Origin: an uncultured Gammaproteobacteria bacterium
GTDB taxonomy: Bacteria; Pseudomonadota; Gammaproteobacteria; Pseudomonadales; Pseudohongiellaceae
Length of the DNA stretch: 19,326 bases
Assembly (NCBI GenBank): GCA_903889815.1
Contig: CAISYX010000185.1
Coordinates: 1 to 19,326, forward strand
Direction of reading: 5' to 3'
The notes under the pieces were generated by a model. That model worked only from the letters and a program-made list of their open reading frames with translations, made no database searches and was not told where the DNA came from. A program made the position numbers and the translations under genes. Shown here one piece after another: positions 1 to 5,496 of this stretch. Within the stretch, counting starts at the first letter, position 1. Each line of letters opens with the position of its first letter.

Positions 1-59
1 ATCTGGTGGATGCGCTGGTCAATCGTGCCCATGAGCTCTACGGGAGTGCCGAGCAGTGA
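1..59 (+). CDS. ratA: RatA family protein (coenzyme Q-binding/START-like), C-terminal fragment
   Basis: Only the last 18 codons are in the window, read from base 3 and ending at TGA 57-59. The peptide is LVDALVNRAHELYGSAEQ, which looks like the C-terminal helix of RatA/COQ10-type START proteins (R-A-x-x-L-Y-G ending). The main support is context: the next gene is rnfH, and ratA-rnfH is a standard gammaproteobacterial pair. RatA was described in E. coli as a toxin that blocks ribosome subunit association, and its family resembles ubiquinone-binding COQ10 proteins. The stop codon overlaps the GTG start of rnfH (GTGA), so translation is probably coupled. The call rests on a short tail plus synteny. 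Confidence 0.6.
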   Translation, partial: LVDALVNRAHELYGSAEQ

Positions 60-379
60 TCCCCGTGGAAGTAGTCTATGGTCTGCCCCACACGCAGCGC
101 CTGCTGGCACTGGAGGTTCCCACTGGCACTACGGCCCTGGAAGCTGTGCAGCTCAGCGGCATAATGCTGGAGTTTCCTGAGATTGAGCTGGTGACGGTGT
201 CACTCGGCATTTTTTCGCGTCTGCTCGATGGCAGGGCCTTGCCGGCCGCCGCCGACTATCTTGTGCAGCCGCATGATCGCATCGAGATCTATCGCCCCTT
301 GCTCATCGATCCCAAGCAGGCCCGCTTGCGCCGTGCTGCGAAGAAGCGCCAGGCGTATACTGGCAACAGAGGTACTTGA
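56..379 (+). CDS. rnfH: RnfH family ubiquitin-like protein
   Basis: This 107-residue protein begins IPVEVVYGLP after a GTG start, the typical RnfH opening, and has the later segment DRIEIYRPLLIDPKQARLRRA, which is the family's C-terminal signature. RnfH (also RatB) is a small beta-grasp, ubiquitin-like protein of unknown function found with rnf or ratA genes. I chose the GTG at 56 because it overlaps the ratA stop codon as GTGA and has a GGGAG sequence a few bases upstream. The basic tail (RLRRAAKKR) is usual for the family. The next gene begins 1 nt after the stop, so the pair leads directly into the CC-tail/ATPase genes and is probably co-transcribed with them. Confidence 0.92.
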   Translation: MIPVEVVYGLPHTQRLLALEVPTGTTALEAVQLSGIMLEFPEIELVTVSLGIFSRLLDGRALPAAADYLVQPHDRIEIYRPLLIDPKQARLRRAAKKRQAYTGNRGT

Positions 380-380
380 T

Positions 381-671
381 ATGGACCAGAACGACATTCC
401 CGCGAATGACAAACGCAAGAGCCTGCTGACCCGCATCGAAGAGGGCCTGCGCGAATACTACACGGCGCCATACCGGCGCGAGTTCGCCCGCGCCCAGCGC
501 GACGAGGACGATCTGTTCATGATGCTGGTGTTCTCGGAGAGCCTGGGTATTCCGAACCCTGCCACCTACTACACGCTGGAGCTGCTGCCCGTGGTCTATG
601 ACCGGTTTCACGACTGGCATCGCCGCATGGGCATGGAGCGCTCCCCACTGGATCACGTCTCATGCTGCTGA
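381..671 (+). CDS. Small conserved protein ending in Cys-Cys-stop (cory-CC-star type)
   Basis: This 96-residue protein starts at ATG 381, 1 nt after the rnfH stop, with GAGG about 8 nt upstream. It has a charged N-terminus, an aromatic/basic stretch (REYYTAPYRREF, 24-35), an acidic patch (DEDD, 41-44), a short hydrophobic run (LFMMLVF, 45-51), a Pro/Tyr-rich middle and the C-terminus DHVSCC. Its only cysteines are the last two residues. From memory it matches a family NCBI calls cory-CC-star, usually found beside an ArsA-like ATPase; I could not look this up. No enzymatic function is evident. The terminal His-x-x-Cys-Cys could bind a metal, carry a thiol modification or be the end recognised by the ATPase; all three are inference. 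The stop overlaps the start of the ATPase gene by 10 nt, so the two are almost certainly translated together. Confidence 0.8.
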   Translation: MDQNDIPANDKRKSLLTRIEEGLREYYTAPYRREFARAQRDEDDLFMMLVFSESLGIPNPATYYTLELLPVVYDRFHDWHRRMGMERSPLDHVSCC

Positions 672-1648
672 CCCTCGCCCGTTCGAAAAGCATTCTGTTC
701 TTCGGTGGCAAAGGCGGGGTGGGCAAGACTACCGTCTCCGCCGGCACCGCGCTGGCCATGGCGGCTGAAGGGCGCCGGGTACTGCTGGTGTCCACTGATC
801 CTGCCCATAATCTCGGACACCTGTTCAATCGGGATGTGGGTCCGCGGCCTGTGCGCCTGGCGCCGAACCTGGATGGCATGGAGCTGGACCCGGAAGAAAC
901 CGTGAACCAGCATCTGGAGGAAGTGTCCGGGTCCTTGCGCAAATTGATGGCGCCGCATCTGGCTGGCGAAGTGGACAAGCACATCGAGTTGTCCCGCGAC
1001 GCCCCCGGCATGCAGGAAGCCGCGATCATGGAGAAGATTGCCGAAGTAGTGGAACTGGCCGCCAAGGACTATGACCTGCTGGTGTTCGATACGGCACCTT
1101 CCGGCCATACCGCACGCCTGATTGCACTGCCCGAGATGATGTCCGCCTGGACCGATGGATTGATTACCCGCCGGGACAAGGCAGAACGCTTCAGCTCCGT
1201 GTTGCGCAACATGGGCAGTGACAAGTCGGTGGGCAACAAGATTTTCGGTGGCAACGAGAAAGACCCGGTGGCGGATCGCGAGAGCAGCATTCGCTCTCTT
1301 CTCAATCGGCGCCGCCGGCGTTTTTCTGATTTGCGCACAGCGCTGTCAGACCCTGCCCGCACATCCTTCGTGATCGTCCTGGCCGCCGAGAGACTGCCCG
1401 TGCTGGAGACTATCGCGCTGCACGGACAGCTGCGGCGCTCGGGCGTCACGGTGGGCGGGCTGGTGGTCAACAAGCGTTCCCCTGAAGACAAGGGGGATTT
1501 TCTGAAGGAACGTCGCTTGCAGGAAGAAGTGCACCTGGCGACCTTGCGCGAGGCGCTCCCCGATCTGCCCAGGCAGGACCTGGTGCTGGTCGCTCACGAC
1601 GTTGTCGGACTGCAGGCGCTGCAGCGCTTTGCTGAGGGCCTGGAGTAG
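662..1648 (+). CDS. ArsA/Get3-like (TRC40 family) P-loop ATPase
   Basis: This 328-residue single-domain SIMIBI-class ATPase has the deviant Walker A GGKGGVGKTT at 15-24 with its signature lysine. It also has a switch I region STDPAHNLGHLF around 44-55 and a switch II DTAPSGHT at 143-150. The later FVIVLAAERLPVLET and VGGLVVNKRSP segments are typical of ArsA/Get3. Family members energise arsenite efflux (ArsA) or deliver tail-anchored proteins to membranes (Get3). Here there is no arsB, arsR or arsC nearby. The protein has no cysteine at all, so it lacks both the ArsA metalloid ligands and the Get3 zinc CxxC. An arsenic role is therefore unlikely, and a Get3-like client role is possible. The ATG at 662 lies inside the end of the CC-tail gene (10-nt overlap). 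The ATPase class is secure; the client is unknown. Confidence 0.88.
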   Translation: MLLTLARSKSILFFGGKGGVGKTTVSAGTALAMAAEGRRVLLVSTDPAHNLGHLFNRDVGPRPVRLAPNLDGMELDPEETVNQHLEEVSGSLRKLMAPHLAGEVDKHIELSRDAPGMQEAAIMEKIAEVVELAAKDYDLLVFDTAPSGHTARLIALPEMMSAWTDGLITRRDKAERFSSVLRNMGSDKSVGNKIFGGNEKDPVADRESSIRSLLNRRRRRFSDLRTALSDPARTSFVIVLAAERLPVLETIALHGQLRRSGVTVGGLVVNKRSPEDKGDFLKERRLQEEVHLATLREALPDLPRQDLVLVAHDVVGLQALQRFAEGLE

Positions 1649-1675
1649 TTTTCCTGTGTTGATTCGGAAGTGCGC

Positions 1676-1705
1676 TTGGCAAATGCGCTTGTCCGGTGCT
1701 ATGTT
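1676..1705 (+). promoter_or_regulatory. Probable promoter for the zinc-uptake genes
   Basis: The -35 is TTGGCA (1676-1681), followed after 18 nt by an extended -10, TGCTATGTT (1697-1705). The -10 overlaps the left arm of the Zur-like palindrome. It lies about 210 nt upstream of the small zinc-protein start and 28 nt after the ATPase gene, so this locus probably has its own transcript. This is assigned by eye and is not experimentally supported. Confidence 0.5.
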
Positions 1706-1716
1706 ACACAGTAACA
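1702..1716 (+). promoter_or_regulatory. Zur-like operator, TGTTAC-ACA-GTAACA
   Basis: This is a perfect 6+6 inverted repeat with a 3-nt centre. Its core is GTTA-N5-TAAC, the same arrangement as the core of gammaproteobacterial Zur boxes (GTTATAATATAAC as I recall it). It overlaps the -10 element, where a bound repressor would block RNA polymerase. The downstream genes are a His/Cys small protein and a ZnuD-type receptor, the kind of genes Zur controls. No zur gene is in this window. The fur-family gene at 5066 is an iron-type Fur and is not the obvious regulator. Confidence 0.6.
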
Positions 1717-1915
1717 CCGTCGGAAAATTGTTTTCGACATGGGGAAACTTTTTGGAAGGGGCAGGGTCAATAGAATGTGCCCGCAAGTCCCCTCCGGAAC
1801 ATCTTTCAGCAAATCGTGCCCGCTGAGAGATGCTCTGGAGGATTTTGCGTCAGCAGCTCTCTTGAATTCCTTGCAGGCACATCACGCCATGCGACTGAAT
1901 GATCCCGGAAAGCAC

Positions 1916-2203
1916 ATGCTGAAGAGAGGGGCTGCCAAGTACCTCGCGCTTGCCTTCGCGCTCATTTTCCTGGTTTTCCAAAGCAGCACGCTGGTGCACT
2001 CTCACGCCGGTGATCTCAACAAACACCTGGATTGTACCTTCTGCCTTAAAATCGGCGCCGGCGATGATGTCCTGCCTGTCAGTGCCACTCTTGCCCCTGT
2101 TGTATTCGTCCGTCACAACACGCTGCCATCGCCAGACACGGCGATTGTGGCTGCGCCGACAACGCCGCGCTCACGCTCGCCCCCGCTGACCGCTCTGATC
2201 TGA
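1916..2203 (+). CDS. Small exported or membrane-anchored His/Cys protein, probable zinc-uptake accessory
   Basis: This is a 95-residue protein from ATG 1916, preceded by GGAAA 5 nt upstream. ATGs at 1889 and 1739 are in frame, but they extend it without a sensible signal peptide start. The N-terminus is basic (MLKRGAAK), then hydrophobic (about 9-22), then VHSHAGDLNKHLDCTFCLK with possible metal ligands H28, H30, H37, C40 and C43. It resembles small proteins annotated as zinc chaperones of the ABC zinc-uptake system (DUF2607-like). The C-terminal third is Pro/Thr/Arg-rich and has no clear features. It sits between a Zur-like operator and a ZnuD-type receptor, which supports a periplasmic zinc-handling role. 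The family assignment is tentative because the protein is short and poorly conserved. Confidence 0.62.
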   Translation: MLKRGAAKYLALAFALIFLVFQSSTLVHSHAGDLNKHLDCTFCLKIGAGDDVLPVSATLAPVVFVRHNTLPSPDTAIVAAPTTPRSRSPPLTALI

Positions 2204-2205
2204 TC

Positions 2206-2219
2206 GCCACGCCCGTGGC
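2206..2219. other. Small hairpin between the zinc accessory gene and the receptor gene
   Basis: GCCACG-CC-CGTGGC forms a 6-bp GC-rich stem with a 2-nt loop, starting 2 nt after the stop of the upstream gene. There is no U-tract after it, so it does not look like an intrinsic terminator. It may protect the 3' end of a processed transcript or modulate receptor expression. The rest of the 103-nt gap shows no convincing promoter. Confidence 0.3.
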
Positions 2220-2306
2220 TACTTCAATGGCAGTGAATTGCTCCTGACGTAATCGTCGAGCGACTCTGCCGCATGTCAGTTCGTGATTTCTGTGTGTGAG
2301 GGTGAA

Positions 2307-4442
2307 ATGCATTCTTCTATCCGCTTGTTCCAGGTTCGTCTTCTAGTTTCCGCCATTTCCGCCGCCGCCATGACCGGTGTTCACGCTGCTGAGCCGCACA
2401 CCGATGGTGTCGTCGAGGAGATCATCGTCACTTCCAGTCTGCAACAGTCGCGGGCCGAAACGGCGCTTCCCGTCAATGTGCTCAGTGGCGAAGCCCTTCG
2501 CGAGAAGGCCGCCAGTACGCTGGGCGAGACGCTCAAGGAGCTGGTGGGCGTCAACAGCGCGTCGTTCGGCTCAGGGGTCGGCTCGCCCATCATTCGTGGC
2601 CAGAGTGGCAATCGCGTGCAGGTGCTGCAGGGCGGCGTGAGCAATATTGATGCCTCCGCCGGCAGTCCGGATCACGCCAACGCCGTGGAAGCGGCGCTTG
2701 CTGAACGCATCGAAGTCGTGCGTGGCCCGGCTACGCTGCTGTATGGAAACGGCGCCATCGGTGGTGTTGTGAATGTCATCGACAACAGGGTGCCGGCCAC
2801 GATGCCGGACGGTGTGCGCGGCCTGGTGGAAACCCGCCACAGCAGTGTCTCTGATCAGCAGATCAGCGTGATGAAGCTGGAAGGTGGCTCTGGCCAGATC
2901 GCCTGGCATCTGGACGGCACCTACCGCGACAGTAACGACACCCGCATCAAGGGCTTCTCGATCAATCCCGACACGCTCGATCTGGACGACCCGGAAGAAC
3001 TCGAGGAATTGCTGGCCAGCAAAGGCTTCATCGACAATTCCTCTACTCGGTCGGACACAGTCACCGGTGGCTTGTCCTGGCTGTTTGCGGATGGCTATCT
3101 GGGTATGTCTGTGAGCCGTTCCGACAACAATTATGGACTGCCAGCTGCCGCGCATCACCATCATGAAGACGAGCACGGCGAAGAAGACCATGATCATGAG
3201 GAGGATCACGAAGACGATCACGCCGATGAAGGCGGCATCCGCATCGCCATGAAGCAGGATCGTTATGACTTCGAGGGACGCAAGGCACTCTCTGGTTTTT
3301 TTGCCGAGCTCAATGGCAAGTTCAGCATGGTCGACTACGAGCATGCCGAGGTTGAAGGTAATGGTGAAATCGGTACGGTGTATGCGAATGAGGGTTACGA
3401 AGGGCGCTTTACTGTCAGTCAGGCACCCCGTGGCTCCTTGATGGGCGTCAGCGGCGTGCAGTTCGGCAGCAAGGAGTTCAGCGCTACCGGCGAAGAGGCT
3501 TATATCGCGAAAACCGATATCGGCTCGTTTGCCCTGTTTACCGTGCAGAGCCTCGAAGCGGGGGACATGACTTACGAGCTTGGCTTGCGCGGAGAGCGCC
3601 AGTCCCTGGATCAAGGTGGCAGTTGCGATACCAGCGACAGTACAGTGAGCAGCAGTGCCTCGGCCTTGTGGCGGATGCAGGAAGATACCAACCTGCTGCT
3701 GGCGGTGGCGCATTCTCAGCGCGCTCCGACAGTGGAGGAGCGTTTCTCCAATATCAACACGGCCACCTGCAGGCCCCCTGCGAGTGATTTCGACCTGATT
3801 GCCCATGCTGCCACCCAGCGCTACGAGATCGGCAAGCCCGATGCTGACAAGGAGCATGCCACCAATATCGAGCTAGGACTGCGTCGCCACACAGGTGCGG
3901 TGACCGGCGAGTTGAACTTCTTCTACAACAACATCGCCGACTATTTGTACCTGCGCGACTCCGGAGCGCTTGTTGATGATGTTGAAGTGGCTTATGTCAC
4001 GCAGGATGACGCGGTATTCCACGGAGTAGAGGCGGAGGTGTCTTTCCCACTCTTCAGCTACGACGAAGCCACGACGCAGATGACAGTGTTTGGCGACTAT
4101 GTGCGCGCGCGTCTCGATGGCGATGGCGATGTGCCGCGCATTCCGGCGATGCGCGTGGGCGCCGAGATCAGTCATACCCACAATGACTGGCTCTACAAAC
4201 TGCGTGCCACACGCGTGGCGAAGCAGACCAAGGTTGCCATGAACGAATCGGAGACTGATGGCTACACCCTTCTGAGTGCCTCCGTGGACTACCATGCCAC
4301 CGTATTCGGCGAGGAAATGACTGTCTTTGCCCAGGGCAGCAATCTGCTGGACGAAGAGATCCGCAATCATGTGTCAGTGCTGAAGGATGTGGCGCCTGAG
4401 GCCGGACGCAATCTGGTCCTGGGCCTCAGACTGGAGTTCTGA
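2307..4442 (+). CDS. znuD: ZnuD-type TonB-dependent outer-membrane zinc receptor
   Basis: This 711-residue receptor starts at ATG 2307; a GTG at 2283 is in frame but would precede the signal peptide. A signal peptide ends near VHA/AEP (residues 26-29), and the TonB box EEIIVTS is at 37-43. The plug contains IIRGQSGNRVQVLQGG, SAGSPDHANAVEAALAERIEVVRGPATLLYG and NGAIGGVVNVID, close to Neisseria ZnuD as I remember it. A His/acidic segment from residue 283 (HHHH, then repeated H, D and E to about 307) probably lies in a surface loop that captures zinc. The barrel ends in GLRLEF, with the terminal Phe expected for BAM-dependent folding. It takes up Zn2+ (haem has been suggested for Neisseria) with energy from TonB-ExbBD. 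It probably shares control with the upstream small zinc protein. Its stop abuts the convergent bamE stop with no gap. Confidence 0.9.
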   Translation: MHSSIRLFQVRLLVSAISAAAMTGVHAAEPHTDGVVEEIIVTSSLQQSRAETALPVNVLSGEALREKAASTLGETLKELVGVNSASFGSGVGSPIIRGQSGNRVQVLQGGVSNIDASAGSPDHANAVEAALAERIEVVRGPATLLYGNGAIGGVVNVIDNRVPATMPDGVRGLVETRHSSVSDQQISVMKLEGGSGQIAWHLDGTYRDSNDTRIKGFSINPDTLDLDDPEELEELLASKGFIDNSSTRSDTVTGGLSWLFADGYLGMSVSRSDNNYGLPAAAHHHHEDEHGEEDHDHEEDHEDDHADEGGIRIAMKQDRYDFEGRKALSGFFAELNGKFSMVDYEHAEVEGNGEIGTVYANEGYEGRFTVSQAPRGSLMGVSGVQFGSKEFSATGEEAYIAKTDIGSFALFTVQSLEAGDMTYELGLRGERQSLDQGGSCDTSDSTVSSSASALWRMQEDTNLLLAVAHSQRAPTVEERFSNINTATCRPPASDFDLIAHAATQRYEIGKPDADKEHATNIELGLRRHTGAVTGELNFFYNNIADYLYLRDSGALVDDVEVAYVTQDDAVFHGVEAEVSFPLFSYDEATTQMTVFGDYVRARLDGDGDVPRIPAMRVGAEISHTHNDWLYKLRATRVAKQTKVAMNESETDGYTLLSASVDYHATVFGEEMTVFAQGSNLLDEEIRNHVSVLKDVAPEAGRNLVLGLRLEF

Positions 4443-4877
4443 TCAGGAGCTGGCTGCTGCCGGCGCGCTCGCGGGCGCTTCGGCAGTGGCTTCTTCGGTT
4501 GGCTTGAAATCGCCGGTGAAGTGCGTCAGAAGGTCATTCTCGAAGAACATGGTCACACGTTCCTGTCCCCTCTCTTCCCCGCCCGGCTGGTAGCTGTACA
4601 CATAGTCCCAGCGATCCTGATCAAACGGATCGCGCACCAGGGGCGTGCCCATCACGAACACCACTTGTCGCTTGGTCATGCCCGGTCGCAACTGGTCGAT
4701 CATTTCCTGCGTGATGATGTTGCCTTGCTGGATGTCGACCTTGTACACGCCGGGAAACTGCAGACTGGGGAGACTGCAAGCGCCGAGAAAGAGCGCACTG
4801 CCGAGCAGAAGGCTCAGGCGAAGGGCTTTGTACCCGGCGAAAGACGGGGTGTTGGCTGGCGTGTTGCGTGGCTGCAT
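4443..4877 (-). CDS. bamE: Outer-membrane assembly lipoprotein BamE (OmlA/SmpA)
   Basis: This 144-residue lipoprotein starts at the ATG at 4877, preceded by GGAAAGAGA. The signal sequence carries a lipobox LGAC with C34 as the lipidated cysteine. The SmpA/OmlA domain follows: VYKVDIQQGNIITQEMI, then LRPGMTKRQVVFVMGTP and FDQDRWDYVYSYQPGG, all characteristic. BamE is a small subunit of the BAM complex that inserts beta-barrel proteins into the outer membrane. The Ala/Glu/Pro-rich tail (EEATAEAPASAPAAASS) is low complexity and probably dispensable. It is divergent from fur, as omlA is in Pseudomonas. It converges tail to tail with the TonB receptor, stop codon against stop codon. Confidence 0.93.
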   Translation of the reverse strand: MQPRNTPANTPSFAGYKALRLSLLLGSALFLGACSLPSLQFPGVYKVDIQQGNIITQEMIDQLRPGMTKRQVVFVMGTPLVRDPFDQDRWDYVYSYQPGGEERGQERVTMFFENDLLTHFTGDFKPTEEATAEAPASAPAAASS

Positions 4878-4946
4878 GAAGGGATCTCTTTCCAAGGCTG
4901 CGAGGAGGGATGGCATGTCAACTTTCATCCACTGGGCTTCGCGGGC

Positions 4947-4974
4947 ATAATACCCCAGCAGCCCCGAGGGGCAA
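4947..4974 (-). promoter_or_regulatory. Possible sigma-70 promoter for bamE
   Basis: On the minus strand, TTGCCC (4974-4969) and TATTAT (4952-4947) are separated by 16 nt. Transcription would start about 60 nt upstream of the bamE ATG. No Fur box was recognised in the 188-nt divergent region, and I found no convincing promoter for fur there. Confidence 0.4.
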
Positions 4975-5065
4975 AGCGCGAAAAGAAGGGCCACCAGGAG
5001 TGGCTTCCAGCATCCCAGCTACGTTTGCCAGCCTGCCCGGCTCCGCGCCAGGCCAAGAGAGTGTC

Positions 5066-5485
5066 ATGTCATCCGAGAACCACGAACTGCGCAAGGCAGG
5101 CCTCAAAGTCACGCTGCCACGGGTCAAGATTCTGCAATTGCTGGAGAATTCCGAGACACGCCACCTCAGTGCTGAAGACGTTTACAAAGCCTTGATCGAG
5201 GCCGATGAAGATGTGGGGCTGGCAACGGTTTACCGCGTGCTCACGCAGTTCGAATCTGCCGGCCTTGTCATGCGTCATCACTTCGAAGGCGGCCACTCGG
5301 TGTTCGAGCTCAGTACCATGGAGCACCACGACCATCTGGTTTGCAGCAAATGCGGACTGGTGGAAGAGTTCTTCGATGAAGTGATCGAGACTCAGCAGGA
5401 GAAGATTGCGGCCAAGTTCGGCTTCGAAATCACCGATCACAGCCTCTATCTTTATGGTATCTGCAAGGCCTGTCAGAGCCTCTGA
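5066..5485 (+). CDS. fur: Ferric uptake regulator Fur
   Basis: This 139-residue Fur starts at ATG 5066 after AAGAGAG. The N-terminal winged helix (about 1-80) includes VTLPRVKILQLLE and GLATVYRVLTQFE. The dimerisation domain follows. Numbering matches E. coli Fur exactly at the metal ligands: H33, E81, H88, D89, H90, C93 and C96 (CSKC), E108 and H125, plus C133/C136. It represses iron-uptake genes with Fe2+ as corepressor. The bamE neighbour and the full ligand pattern identify it as Fur proper and not Zur. It converges on recN with 1 nt between the stops, and a hairpin spans both. Confidence 0.96.
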   Translation: MSSENHELRKAGLKVTLPRVKILQLLENSETRHLSAEDVYKALIEADEDVGLATVYRVLTQFESAGLVMRHHFEGGHSVFELSTMEHHDHLVCSKCGLVEEFFDEVIETQQEKIAAKFGFEITDHSLYLYGICKACQSL

Positions 5486-5496
5486 CTCAGGCCTTG
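5464..5496. terminator. Hairpin covering both fur and recN stop codons, possible bidirectional terminator
   Basis: The left arm at 5464-5477 pairs with TCTGAC (5481-5486) and AGGCCTTG (5489-5496). The loop is GCC and a 2-nt bulge (TC, 5487-5488) interrupts the right arm, giving 14 bp in total. The fur TGA (5483-5485) and the recN stop (5487-5489) both lie inside it. The following + strand is only moderately T-rich (CATTTCTTC), and the minus side has no U-tract. It may therefore act as an RNA 3'-end stabiliser more than as a textbook terminator. Confidence 0.5.

Noticed and set aside
662..1648. Arsenite efflux ATPase of an ars operon
   Set aside because: No arsB, arsD or arsR is nearby and the protein has no cysteine to bind metalloid.
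1800..1850. CTGAGAGATGCTCTGG upstream of the zinc genes as a TPP-riboswitch piece
   Set aside because: Only the CTGAGA-like string is present; the rest of the conserved aptamer is absent and the downstream genes are not thiamine genes.
2571..3857. A 428-codon open frame antisense to the TonB receptor
   Set aside because: Its translation has no recognisable domain and mirrors the receptor's codon pattern; the receptor is complete with signal peptide, TonB box and barrel end.
5066..5485. The fur-family gene as Zur, the zinc regulator of the nearby receptor
   Set aside because: Ligand positions and length match E. coli Fur residue for residue, and the bamE neighbour is the standard fur context.
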